From: Mallotus nudiflorus
Taxonomy: Eukaryota > Streptophyta > Magnoliopsida > Malpighiales > Euphorbiaceae
Reading direction: 5' to 3'
DNA: 64,000 nucleotides
Assembly (NCBI GenBank): GCA_947683625.1
Contig: CANTUR010000046.1
Coordinates: 3,431,001 to 3,495,000 of the forward strand
In this document: in pieces, positions 1 to 11,199 of the stretch
Numbering within the stretch: the stretch's first letter is position 1
Layout of the letters: each line of letters starts with the position of its first letter
The notes under the pieces: model-generated
Databases searched by the model: none
What the model saw: only the letters and a program-made list of their open reading frames with translations
What the model was told of the DNA's origin: nothing
Translations under genes and position numbers: made by a program

Positions 1-590
1 ATATTGGCAGGATTAAGTTCTTTTAAATTAAGCTTTTTGTAAATTGAGTAAGGCACAAGGCTAACACTAGCACCAATATCACATAAATGCATACCTCCAA
101 TTACACAAGGAACCATAAAGGAAGCGGGATCCTTGAGCTTTGGTGGAGACTTAGAGTACATAGTCTTGGATTCTTTAACAAGAGATACTAAACCATAATC
201 TTCAAGTTTGCTCTTATGACTAATAATATCCTTCAAGAATTTACACCAAGCTGGCATATCTCTAATAGCATCCACAAATGGTATGGTGATAGTAATTTCC
301 TTGAGATAATCAAGGAATTTTCCAAACTACTTGTCTAAGTAACGCCTTATGAACCCTTGAGGAAAAGGAAGAGTTTTAACATCTACTTTTAGTTCATCAT
401 TCTTTGATAGTATGTCATCTTCCTTATTACCTATCTTTGCACACTCATCATCATTTTTAGTTCTAACATCCACTTCCTCAATCTCTACCCGATCATCATC
501 AACCACTCTCTTGTTCTTATTGAGATCCTTTTCAATCTCCTTACCACTGCGCAATGTAATTGCTTAACAAGACTCCTTTTGTGCATACGC
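1..590 (-). pseudogene. A: gag-protease linker and aspartic protease (partial)
   Basis: The retroviral-type aspartic protease would cut the Gag-Pol polyprotein inside the virus-like particle. A lysine- and acid-rich linker (about 327-554) ends in the LPFPQ block that precedes protease in Athila elements. The active-site motif C-D-I-G-A-S lies at about 66-83, so the catalytic Asp and Gly are kept. The piece is cut by the window edge before reverse transcriptase. In-frame stops (for example near 560) make it a pseudogene. Assignment rests on the same block in D, C and B. Confidence 0.75.
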
Positions 591-599
591 CGGTTGGCT

Positions 600-1943
600 A
601 AGAAGATTTCCCAAAGGTTTAGTATTAGAGGTAGAGGCTTGTTGGGCAATTTGGGTTTCAAGGATGCAGTTATTAGTAGCTAGTTGTTCAAGCTTAGAGT
701 TAATTTCCTTGAATTGCTCCTCATTTTATTTGTTTATGGACATTTGTTGGTTAACAAATTGCTCCATAAGATTTTCAAGAGAAGTTTTAGATTGGGTAGG
801 ATTGAAGGTTTGTTGTTTAATAGGGAATCCAGGTGGGTTTTGACGTTTGGTGTTTGGGTTAAATTGGGGGTTTAATTGGGAAGATGGATTTGACCATGAG
901 AATTCGGGATGGTTCCTCCATTGAGCGTTATAGGTGTTGGAATTTAGCCCCATTCTTTGGTTAAAACCACCTTGCACATAATTCACATCCTCATTTATAA
1001 TTAAAGTACATTGAGAATATGAATGAGGTCCTCCACAAGTCTCACAAACAACATTAGCACATTCTAATGAATTAATTTGAGAATTACTTACCAATTTGGT
1101 GAGAGCATCTACCTTTGCATTTAGCATTTTAATTGTGTCAAGTTCTAAAACTCCTCTTGCTTTAGCCATAGTAGTTTCCTCACCCATGTATCCTTGAGAT
1201 GCAAGTTCCTCTAGTAATGTAACAACCTTTCTATTGGTTTTATCCATCCATTTCCCACTGGACGCCGCATTGACAATGTTTCTATTTTCATCTATCAATC
1301 CGTTATAAAAAATTTGAGGAATCATCCATTATGGCAAGCTATGATGTGGACATTATCGTTGAAGCTCCTTAAACCTTTCCCAAGCTAAATAGATTGTCTC
1401 ACTTCCATTTTGCTTGAAAGTGGTGATCTCATTATGAAACTTGGCCATCTTGTGTGGTCGAAAATATTTGTGCAGAAATGCTTACTTCAATTGATCCCAT
1501 GTTATGATTGATTCATTTGGCAAACTAGCAAGCCAAAGTTATGCTTTGTCCCTAACCAAAAATGGAAATAGTCTAAGCCTTATTATGTTATCCGTCACAC
1601 CATTAATTTTGAAAGTTGCACACACATTGAGGAAAGTCAATATGTGAGCATAAGGATCTTCTCCTTGTAAACCTCCAAACTAATTATTTTATACCATTTC
1701 GATAATACTTGGCTTGATCTCAAAATTGTTGTTAGCAATGGCTGGAGCAACAATTCCTCTAAAACTACCCGAGATGTTGGGCATTGCAAAATCTCCTAAC
1801 GTTCTCCTTTCTAGTTAAGCCATGTTATTCAAATTCGGTTGATTCTCTCTTCTTTGCCTTTGTTCCATGTACAAATTTTGTATAAGTAAATCAATTTCGG
1901 GATTAAAATACAAATTATTATCATTAATACTTCTAGTAAGCAT
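600..1943 (-). pseudogene. A: gag (nucleocapsid-capsid), Athila type
   Basis: Gag forms the virus-like particle and packages element RNA. I start it at the ATG at 1,943, about 150 bases after the primer site, because the first residues (MLTRS then an acidic stretch) match the gag starts of B and C. The longest open piece is 726-1,325. A zinc knuckle of the form C-x2-C-x3-H-x4-C is intact near 1,010-1,055 (CETCGGPHSYSQC). Stops and frameshifts break the frame upstream. Of the four Athila copies here only A keeps every zinc ligand. Confidence 0.75.
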
Positions 1944-2091
1944 ATAAAAAGAAAGAAAGTAAATTTAACAATCTAACAAATTAAAACAAATAACAATTAA
2001 ATAATATAATAACAAAACAAAAAATATAAAAATAAAAACAAGGCCTAAAATAACCTTTCTCTACCTAAAGTTAATAAAAATTGAAATCAAA

Positions 2092-2109
2092 TCACTGGTA
2101 ACATCGCCA
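2092..2109 (-). other. A: primer binding site (tRNA-Asp type)
   Basis: On the minus strand this reads TGGCGATGTTACCAGTGA, a decayed form of the TGGCGCCGTTGCCGGGG site complementary to the 3' end of plant tRNA-Asp used by Athila elements. It sits 8 bases inside the LTR edge. Confidence 0.7.
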
Positions 2110-2117
2110 AATTCTAA

Positions 2118-3644
2118 AGTAGGTTAGAATTGTATACCCTAGTCTTTAGGACTTAGTATAGAGCAAGAAGGGTGTCAAACACTCAGGATTTGAGGGAATT
2201 TTGTATTAACTGGATAGATACTTAGATAGTTAGGCAAAATATAACCAGAATAAAGGTAATGACTAAACAAATGAACAAATATAAACTCTAACTAATTATT
2301 AAAACAAAAAAAAATAAATATATATCAATGTATGGAAAATCATAAGTCAAAACTAAATAAGAAATTTGAAGAAAGTTACCATAAAACATATTGATTGGAA
2401 ATTAGCCTATAGTCTTTAAAAGCAACTCTCGTTGTTAGTTAAAGGTATTTCCTCCTAAAGTCTACAAGCACTCTCGTTGTATTGTAAAGATAAAAGAAAA
2501 CCAAAAAATATATTATATTAATTATATTTCCCTTAAGATGAATTCCTTTTATGATACCCAATAAAATTCTGATATTAAGTAATTCCAATTATCTTCCACC
2601 AAATTCCTTTATGATACCCAGCAAAATTTGATTGACAAGTTACATATGGCGATCAAGCATACATAAACACAAGTAAGCAATTTTTGAAATTAAATCATAA
2701 AAGATATAAGATAAAGATTTAGTTTTTATTTAATTCATCATTATAATTCCCATACAAAAAGACTTAGCCTAGATACATGATTAAAAAGTAACAAAAGAAT
2801 ATCAAATTCAACATAGAAAGAAAAGATAAAGAATTGAAAAAGTAAGACTCCCTTCTATGACTTTTAAAGATATTTAATACTTAGGATGATCTCCTCTTGC
2901 CCTTGGCTTTTGTCTCCTTCAAGTGTTATACAATAATTATCACCAAAACTAAAAGATAATAGTACTTATAAAACACTCTATTGATTTAAATGTTTTTCTT
3001 GTGTTATTTCTCTCTATTTTGGTTCATGCCTTTCTTCATACTAGAAATGATGTATATATAGAGCTTGGGAGCTACTGCAAGTGTCTAGAATAAGATTAAA
3101 CTTGGAAAGGCACCACTTAGCATCAAAGGTCACTCCCCTTGCAGAATCTGTAACTTCCAAGGCAATTTTGTCCATTCAAATTACTTTATCTCTAGAAAGT
3201 TTCTTCATGAAAGTTGTATAATATTTTGTTATCTTTTTAGAAGAACTTAAATCATCCAATTTGGATGTCTGTAGATGGAATTATGGCTGAAATACAAAAA
3301 TTGCTCAAATTAGGAAAATTGCAACCTTTTGAATGGTCATCAATGTGATGACTCGTGAAGGAGTGATGACTCCTAACATAGACTCTCGGTGATGACTTAT
3401 GTAAGTGGTGATGACTTGTCACCCTTCCTTGTTGATTGAAACTTGATTCTTTTGCTTCCTAACTTGATCCAATCAATTCTAAGTGTCTTCTAAAGCATAT
3501 TAAGCCTAAAAACATATATAGAACACACAGTGAGTCCTATTAACAAGAAAACATAAAATATCAATTCATTAAACAACTAAACATATAAAACAATGAAAAT
3601 AGACTTTAACTAGTTAAATAACTATGCATATTTGCATCATATCA
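2118..3644 (-). repeat. A: 5' LTR
   Basis: About 1.5 kb. On the minus strand it starts TGATATGATGC, close to the starts of G (TGATAAATGC) and B (TGATAATACAC). The inner end near 2,118 aligns with the ACCTGCA ends of the B and C LTRs. It holds an array of GATGACTC/GAGTCATC motifs at about 3,340-3,425. The base run after 3,644 (acttg) would be one target-site copy; the other is off the window. Confidence 0.75.
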
Positions 3645-3689
3645 ACTTGCCAAGTGGCTAATGCTGTTAATAGAATTGAATGTGTAATA

Positions 3690-4170
3690 TCTAACTAAAA
3701 AGGTAGTAAAAGGAAGAGCAGCAACTAAATTTCTAGCTTTTAATCCCATTCTAGACTTAGAAGAAATCCAACTAGACTTCCTAGATGACCTTAATTTAGC
3801 CATTGAAATCTAAGGATGGCACATGTACTTTAATGGAGCAGTCAATTAGTTTAGCACAAGAGTCAATGTTATATTACAATCCCCATAAAAGTGAAGCAGT
3901 ACCAATGGCCAAAAAGCTCAAATTTAGAGTCATAAATAAAGAAGAAAAATATGAGGCATGCACACTCAGAATAGAAGCATTAATATCCCTGGATGTTATA
4001 AAAATCAGAATATTTAGAGATTCTATGCTATCAATCAACCAAGCCACAAAAGAGTGGGAATTGAAATAGCAACACTTAAAGCCTTACCTGGATCACTTGA
4101 GGTTACTTACCATGTCCTTCTGAAAATACAGATTCATTTATCTCCCCAGGAATCATAATTAGATAGTAGA
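3690..4170 (+). pseudogene. H: additional RNase H domain (aRNH), Tat/Ogre type
   Basis: Tat elements carry a second RNase H after the one fused to reverse transcriptase; it is thought to help remove the RNA template. Visible here are the linker between the two domains (KKVVKGRAA, about 3,695), the start of the domain (MYFNGAVN, near 3,820, where the first catalytic Asp is now Asn), a YEAC segment with the conserved Glu (about 3,950) and the FRDSMLSINQ strand (about 4,015). The longest open piece is 3,803-4,069. Other frames are needed around it, so the domain is broken. A and the window edge hide what precedes it. Confidence 0.7.
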
Positions 4171-4324
4171 TGCATTTGGTTCCCTAGCATCAGTATGGGA
4201 AGGACCATCCAAAATGCCCTTAAAGGCTTTAATCCTACTTAGATTGAGACAACCTTGTCATACACAAGTTCATCTTAGTGGAAATTCACTCGATAGCCTT
4301 GAATGGACATAGGTTCATCTTAGT

Positions 4325-5080
4325 GGCAGTAGATTACCTCATAAAGTAGGTTAAGGTAGAATCATTTGCAAGGATAGGAGGTAAAAAAGTGGCTCAATTT
4401 ATTAAAAGAAATATGTTATGTGGATATGGGTCCAATTCCAAGGGGATGTTAGAGAGCTACTAAGGAGTTATAAGGTGGAACATCACAAATCTTCTCCTTA
4501 CCAACCACAAGCAAACAGGGCCGTTGAAGCTATAAACAAGAACATTAAGAAGATTTTATCAAAAATGACTTAGACTTACTGAGATTGGGTAGATAAATTG
4601 CCATATGCCATATGGAGTTATCGAACAATAGTCATGACATCAGTTAGAGTAACTCCTTTCTTGCTAGTATATGGATTAAAAGCAATGCTTCTGGTTGAAA
4701 TAAAAATCAAATATTTATGGGTAGCAATCAAATCCAAATTGCCAGAAGTACAATAGGCTTAATAAAGGCACGATAATCTCACCCTTTTGGATAGTCGAAG
4801 GCTTAAGGCTCTATACCTCATAGAGTTGTATCGGGCTCAACTAGCCAAAATCTACAACAAGAAAGTAAAACACAAGAGTGTGAAAGTAGGAGACTGGGTG
4901 TTAAGCAAATAAGGCAAAATGTTCCAGACCTGAGAGGGAAATTCAGATAAAACTGGGAAAGCCCATACTTGGTCGAACATGTCTTATCAAAAGGAGCAGT
5001 CAAGCTAATGGATTTTGAAGGCAATGAATTCTCCAAACTTGTCAATACATATTGCTTGAAAAAGTACTATGTCTAAGGCA
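4325..5080 (+). pseudogene. H: integrase, internally deleted, Tat/Ogre type
   Basis: Integrase joins the cDNA ends to the target. The segment begins at the AVDYL strand carrying the first catalytic Asp (about 4,328); the zinc-binding N-terminus and part of the core are missing between aRNH and here. The later core (SPYQPQANRAVEAINKNIKK, about 4,495) keeps the catalytic Glu. Then come WSYRT, VYGLKA and the C-terminal RAQLAKIYNKKVK and VGDWVL blocks, ending in K-K-Y-Y-V-like sequence at about 5,065. Many stops, often TAG, break it. Confidence 0.75.
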
Positions 5081-5830
5081 TAAAAAAATCCCGTTGAGTT
5101 AAAAACCTAAAAATAGTAGCTTAGGCAAAAGTTAAGGACTTTCTGCTAGGTTAAAAACCATGCATGGGCAACATAGGTAAAAGTTAGGGAAAGAGAGAAA
5201 ATACTTGACTAGAAAACCTAAGAAGGCTAGTTAAGGACATGGGTAACCTTGAGTTCAAAATTTGTATGAATGCACCTGTGCTTTTCTTAAATGACTATAA
5301 AAAATGAGAATGATTGTCGATTTATGCAAAATTTCTTTGAAAAATAAAACATATTTTATCATCATGATTTGCATCAAGCATGCTTTGCATTTTCTTTCAT
5401 TACATGACCATAGTTCTTAACTCTCACTTCAAGATCATCCACTATCATAAAAGCCTAAAAAAAGTCCAGCTAAGTATGAAGAGCTTTAAGAAGAGACACC
5501 CTAGGCAAAAAAAAAAGGAAGAAAAAGAAAAGCCAGCTAAGTGTGAAAAGCTCCAAAAGGAGATGCCTTAGGCAAAAAAGGGAAAAATAAAAGAGGTAGG
5601 CAAGAGCAATAGCAAACATCATCAATGATGTATAGTAAGAAGCATATACAGTCATCATCATATAAGTATCATACAACACATATAGGATAAATGCCCAGAT
5701 ATAACACCCAAAGTCCATAACTTTGGGAAGATGATACAACAAAGTAAACCACATGCCAAAAGTTCTACTCGTAGCTCCTAAAACAACTACATCAGTCATG
5801 CCTACCATCAAAAGCAAGCACCAATCCTCT
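5081..5830 (+). other. H: post-integrase region, non-coding
   Basis: Starts with the CCCGTTGAGTTAAAAACC type of tail that follows integrase in Tat elements, with degenerate copies over 5,085-5,230. A short direct repeat of about 60 bases starts at about 5,465 and 5,530, each beginning CCAGCTAAGT and ending in TAGGCAAAAAA. No gene on the plus strand; the minus strand leads out of the terminal exon of the antisense gene. Confidence 0.55.
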
Positions 5831-5962
5831 TTAAGCATCTCCCTCATCTGATTCGGGCTCATCATCATTCATCGCAAAGGATGATAGCCATGGCTTTAGC
5901 TCATCATTATGATCATGATAAGTTGTGTGCTCCCATTCATAGCTAGAATGATGGTATTCAAC
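5831..5962 (-). pseudogene. H: candidate terminal exon of the antisense PMD gene
   Basis: On the minus strand a pyrimidine-poor but plausible acceptor (GTCGTGCAG) ends at 5,963 and is followed by an uninterrupted 43-codon frame closing with TAA at 5,831. The peptide begins VEYHHSSYEW and ends in an acidic tail (NDDEPESDEGDA). It is unlike retroelement polyprotein and sits on the same strand as the PMD gene right of F. I read it as that gene's last exon, separated by the 13-kb insertion F. No homolog was recognised; the link is by position, strand and splice signal only. Confidence 0.45.
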
Positions 5963-6120
5963 CTGCACGACATACTTCATATCATACACACATACATAAA
6001 ACATGTGCATAAAAAAATAGGTATAATAAAGAAGGCATACCCTCTAAGTGGTTGCAAACTCCAAAAAGTGCTATTATGCACTCCCTATAACAGTATACTA
6101 GTACTGACCAGAGGAGATGC

Positions 6121-8140
6121 TGTAAGCACCCAATTTTGGGAAGCAATTGTGCACAATTATGACGTAAGCCCCTATGATGAAATTCATTCAAAAATTGAAC
6201 TTGGTTGTCAATTTTCTAGACTTTAGAGACTAAATTGCAACATTTTTTAGGATTTGATTACAAATAATTCAATTTTTTAGGGTCTTTTGGTAATTAAAAG
6301 TAAAAAATTAGGATCAGCATTAGACAATGCCGATCAGCACTGCATAATGCTGACGCTTAAAAGTCCCATTTTTCAATTTTTTCGCATATTTTTTCTTTTT
6401 TTTTGTCATTTTTTTAGTGTTTTGATTAGTTGAAAATTTAATTTTATGATTATTATTATCTAATGAAAAATTCAACGCATTTAAAATGCATAAATAACCT
6501 TCCAAAATGAAAATTCTTATCAGTTTGTTTTGGGAGACATGAGTCTGTTCCTACATTTGAGGAAGCCAATATGCGCAGACTTTGCATTTAAAAGCAGAGT
6601 CTGCATGTGTCCGAAGAGGGACCCTTTTTTAGGGGAGAAAAATTTTTTTTTTAAGACTCATAGAGAGAACTGCGTAAAAAAAATTTGACTACGCAAAAAA
6701 AAAACCCTAAAAATCAAAAAGCTAGTATGAATGCCCTTTCCAGTCCAGAATCAACAACAAGTCAATTTTAACGGTGATAATCTAATCTGAGGGGCTATCT
6801 GAAAGCATTTGCATAACATCTAAAATCATAAGTGTTCTTTTCTATTCCATTATGTTCCTTTTTTTCTCTTTTTTTTTGTGACTTTTTTATTTCGTTATTG
6901 TTTTGATTATTCAATTTCACTACTAATCTAATTACTTTTGTGTTTTTTTTATGTCCATATGAGGATTGAGGAGGATACTGCCTGTGTTTAGATGAACAAA
7001 AGGTCCATGGAATGCCATGGAACATGTATTGTTTTCCAGTAGAACTTAGCATTTTTTATTTTTATTTTGTATTTTGGTATCCTATATAGCTTTTTAATTC
7101 ATGACTATATAATTGTTAAATTTTACTTTTGTACGTAGTTTGTAATAGCCCTAATAGTGGGAATAGTGAAAGATTTAATTTTTTACACTTTAAAATTAAT
7201 CAGTAAAACTAGGTTCACTAGGAAAAATTAATTAAAATTAATAGTGGCTTTTGTTAATTAGGGTTTATATGTAATTAAATTAGTTTTTTTACAAATCATA
7301 TGTGAATGCGTTTTGATTTGATTTTGTTATGTTTTTTTATGTTTTTGGACTCTAAGCCCACGTTTAGGTCTAACCTACTTAATAAATAGGCTTAAAAATG
7401 ATTTAAGGTTTTAAATAATTAAAATCAATTTAGGCCCATTAGGTTAATTAGATTTTAGGCCCACTTAGTTAATTAAAACCTGTTTAGACTTAGCTCAGCC
7501 CACTTAATTTTGTTTCTTTTAAAATAAATAGACCTAGGCCCACATTTCACATAAAATAAAACCAAGTTAGACTTAGGCTCATTAATTTAATTTTCCTTTA
7601 AAATTGAATAGACTTAAGCCCATTCCTTAGACAAACCAAAATAAATAAATCTAGGCTTACTAATTAATAAAAATGTAGGCCCACCTTTAGTCCATTTGTC
7701 ACTTGTAAATAAAATGTAAATCTAGTTAACTTTTAATAAAATTAATATAGTTGAGACTTAGGGACAACGCGATCTTGAGTGCATTTTTTATATGTAATTT
7801 TATTGACTAGATGCCTAAGGTTAGATGGATGTCAAATAGGGTTTAATAAAATTGCGTGTAATTAAAGGATGAAATAATGATTTATAAATTATTCTAAATG
7901 AATACAAGACTAAGAGAAGTTAGTATTCCATATCCAGAATCTTATGGTTGTGGTGCTAGCTTTTTTTTAGGCAATCAAGTACCACCTTTTCGATTTTTCC
8001 TAGTTATTACCCTGGGTGGTGACTCCTTATCTCCACTCCATGTCTTAGTGACAGTGGTTAGTGTGTTCTCTAAGGCCCTGAGCCTAAACAGTGTCACAGT
8101 CGCTAAAATCTTGGACGCGGGCTAAACCTTGCCGTCTACA
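6121..8140 (+). repeat. F: 5' LTR
   Basis: Starts TGTAAGCACCCAATTT and ends CCGTCTACA directly before the primer site. It matches 17,171-19,209 along its whole length. At 6,311-6,352 it has two 20-bp units containing the palindrome GCATT/AATGC; the 3' LTR has three. Open frames inside it (for example 7,898-8,125) are chance. Confidence 0.9.
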
Positions 8141-8141
8141 G

Positions 8142-8159
8142 TGGCGACTCCACTAGGGA
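8142..8159 (+). other. F: primer binding site (Ogre type)
   Basis: TGGCGACTCCACTAGGGA, one base after the LTR. This resembles the tRNA-Arg-type site of Ogre elements, with one likely change (TAGGG for TGGGG). It sets the LTR end. Confidence 0.8.
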
Positions 8160-9013
8160 TAAGAGATATTGATTCTACTTGTATTCTTTAGAATTATTTT
8201 ATCAATTATCATTTTGTTCTTGCATTCATTCTGCATGTCCCTACTAAACCGATGGCACTAGTTTATGATTCCATGATTCCACTAGCTTCATGGAGTTGTA
8301 GATTGGCTAACCATCACTCTTAGCCTTAACTTGGTTAAAGAGAGATTACCGGGCTCATCTAACCAGAGTCTATAACCTAAGTCCTTAAGGGGTCTAATCT
8401 TCTCTCAAGTTGGTAAAGGATGTTGGGCCCCTCTGAACTTGGCCTATAACTTAAAGTCCATAATGGAGAGCATCTTGCTAAGGGAACCTTAACTTTTCAC
8501 TAAACCCTAACCACATATAATGGCCTAGTTACTTCCCCTAGGATCTTTACCCAAAGTGCTTATTTGTTTGAATTGCCATGAGGTATTTCTATTTATAAAA
8601 GCCTAGGCCTATACCTTTGAAGCTCATTCAAGCTAATAAGGATTATACTAGACCTTTATATTTAGAAATGTTGTTTCTATGCTTTTTGTTTTAAAGAGAG
8701 ATTTGGCATGCGTGTCAGCTCTTAATATCCCCTGTTGATATGAAGGTCAAGACCAAAAATCCTAGGAAAAGAGACTCGCCATTGAACACGTGTGTCAGAG
8801 GAATAAGGTTGGAAGGCTTAAGCTTGCATGTTGCCTGTTGATTAATTCTTGATACTTGCTACTTGCTAAGTGCTTGCCTGCTATTTGTCATATAAACACA
8901 TGCATCATGCATACATGCATACATATAGTCCATGCATCATACTAAAACCTTATTGTACAGCCATTATTGATTCATCTGGGTATTCTCGTGTTTGGGGATG
9001 AAGAGGTGGCAAA
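8160..9013 (+). other. F: untranslated leader
   Basis: About 850 bases between primer site and first gag ATG. It shows repeats of a 'aacttggtaaaggatgt...gggcccctctgaacttgg' style at 8,330-8,470 but no coding frame. Long leaders are usual for Ogre elements. Confidence 0.5.
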
Positions 9014-10490
9014 TTGACCAGAGTTGATTTAAGTCTGAAGTCTATAGCTCAAGGCATTCTTCATAGATTGGAGAGACTAGAGGGGAGTCCAATCAATCCA
9101 CTATTCCTAAAAGCTGAACCAACTCAGGCTGAACAAATTGAAATAGAACAACAACCAGAGATATGGACCTTAGAGGACATTAAGGGAGCTTTGATGGATG
9201 ACATGAGAGCTATGATGCAAGATGAATTGAGACAGGCTTTGGCCAGACTAGTGCAACTTGTTATTGAACAACCACATGCTGCTACTGTTGAATAGCCACC
9301 TGCTATAGGAGCTCCACCTATTGTTGTACTTCATAATGCTGAGGGGCAACCTGCTACTGATGTGAGACTGGAAGACTTTGAAAACTACAAGGTAGAAAAG
9401 ATAAAGAGAAAATCACTTGAATTGGTTCAAAACCTTGAGTCCAAGCAGATGCAAGCACTGACTCAGAAAATATCCAAGATGGAAGAATTGATTAGAGGAC
9501 AAGGAATGGGATATTCTTTTCACTTTGACGACATGCTACAAATGGAGGGACATAAGCTACCTGAAAAATTCAAAATGCCTCAACTATAGAAATTTTTTGG
9601 GAGAGGAGACCCCAGAATTCATTTGAGCCAATACACAACAACCATGAGCACCACTAAAGCACCATTAGTATTAGTTGCTAGGCTGTTTGTACTATCACTG
9701 GAGGGAATGACTGTAAACTGGTACCATGAGTTAGAAAAGTATGTTAGGGCTTACTGGAAAGAACTATGTAATGCTTTTTTGAAACAATATGATTACAATA
9801 CCAAATTGGAGTATCCATCAAGGATCTGGAGTTGACTAAGCATAAACCAAATGAGTCCTTTTCTGATTTCCTCACCAGATTTATGAATAAAGCAGGGATG
9901 ATGAAAAACAAGCCTGCTAAAAAGGATCAAGTTAGAATGATAGTTCATAATGTGTCACCTAATTTGATCGAGAGGCTATAGATGATGAATCCCAAAACCT
10001 TTATTGATTTGTATAATGATGGATTACAAGCTGAGGAAATTAAGAGTGAGAAAAAGAAAACTACTAAAGGCACAATAACCTAAAATTACTCAACTGAGGG
10101 CACACAAGAGGGGAGCACTAGTAGGATTGTGGAGGTGTGTGCAATTTAGCAACCCCAAAGGTTCTCCAACTTCAACCAACCACTGTCTAAATTCTTAAAG
10201 AGGCTAATCCAAAAAGGCCTACTCAGACCCTTCACCTTTTCTAAGCCAAACCCAAATATCCCTGGTTTTGACCCCAACAGTTACTGTAAATTCCACCAAG
10301 CTGTTGGCCATCCCACAGATAATTATATCCGCCTAAAATATGAGATCCAAAACCTGATAGACTCTGGTAAAATCACCGATCTTGAAAAATCCAACTCTAA
10401 CCCAAACACCAGAAACAACCCTTTCCAAGACTATCGAAATGTTCCACTACCAACCACCATATTGATCAACTTAGGGGTTAGCGAGAAGAA
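9014..10490 (+). pseudogene. F: gag, Ogre type
   Basis: Gag for particle assembly. The first ATG (9,014) opens a helical, glutamine- and acid-rich N-terminus (to 9,295). After stops comes a coiled-coil-like segment (9,362-9,589) and the capsid part with WYHELEKYVR (about 9,720) and ESFSDFLTRFMNK (about 9,855). The nucleocapsid-like end has FSNFNQPLSKFL (about 10,160) and PGFDPNSYCKFHQ...GHPTDN (about 10,260-10,325), the C-x-x-H/GH block typical of Ogre gag. Several stops (9,293, 9,587, 9,833, 10,081) and frame changes make it a pseudogene. Confidence 0.75.
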
Positions 10491-10553
10491 GTGCTAAGCT
10501 CCTTCGAGGACCTTAACCATATACCTAATGGAGAACCTTTCGGACAACCACAG

Positions 10554-10950
10554 AGAGGAGTGGAAGATTTATTGGGCCAGCCCTCAGGCAAGTTTGATTA
10601 TAAAGTATTCTACTTGAAACCACCCTCTGCTGATATCCCTATTGAATTAATTAAGCCTTCAGGTTAGGGAGATGAGTTTAATGATAAGCCGGTAAAAGAA
10701 GAGCCTGAAATTCCTAAGCAACCGCCAAGAGGAGTTGAAGATTTATTGGGACAACCTTTAAGCAAGTTTGATTACATAGTATTCTATTCTAAACCAACTT
10801 TCACTGACATCCCCATTGAATCAATTGTGCTTACAAGGTGGGGTGATGAATTTGAGGATGAGCCTTTGGCTCCTGAATAGTCTCAAGAAGGAGTTGAAGA
10901 TTTGTTGAATCAACACTTAGGCAAGCTCAATATGGGACATCTAAAAGGGA
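10554..10950 (+). repeat. F: coding repeats in the gag-protease linker
   Basis: Two copies of a 174-bp unit (58 codons) start at 10,554 and 10,728, and a partial third at about 10,886. Each begins RGVEDLLGQP and carries KFDYKVFY-like and ADIPIE-like segments before an acidic, proline-rich tail. Units 1 and 2 stay in frame with each other. The region from 10,490 to 11,200 is otherwise an acidic low-complexity linker with stops. Confidence 0.65.
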
Positions 10951-11199
10951 AGGAAACATGCATAATGGAAGTGTGGAAAGATGGGAAAAGAGACTGAATC
11001 ATTATGGTTAGTGACATATGGTATGACTCTGATGAAGAAAGCCCAGGCAATTTCGATGCCTAGAGTGATGATCCTAAAGTGAATCATGTCACTCGAAGTG
11101 GGAAGAATTATAAAGCAGCATAAAAGAAAATGGAAATAGTAATAGAAAGAGAAGAAATAGAAGATGTAAAGATAGAAGAAGAATAGAAGAAAGCCAAGG

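Larger units (their letters stand above)
1..3644 (-). mobile_element. Element A: Athila-lineage LTR retrotransposon, 5' half
   Basis: Reading on the minus strand the order is LTR (3,644 to 2,118), tRNA-Asp-type primer site, gag and the start of protease; the rest lies beyond base 1. Lineage is judged from the gag pattern, the PFPQ block before protease and the primer site, all shared with B, C and D in this window. The outer end at 3,644 abuts Tat/Ogre integrase-side sequence, so A is read as an insertion into element H. Confidence 0.85.

Noticed and set aside
5470..5868. 132-codon hydrophobic frame on the minus strand
   Set aside because: Rich in Phe/Leu from A-rich plus-strand DNA; it overlaps the better-supported terminal exon in another frame and continues into a poly-A-rich direct repeat.
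7898..8125. 75-codon frame in F's 5' LTR and similar frames in both LTRs
   Set aside because: Not kept between the two LTRs and no motif; chance openness.
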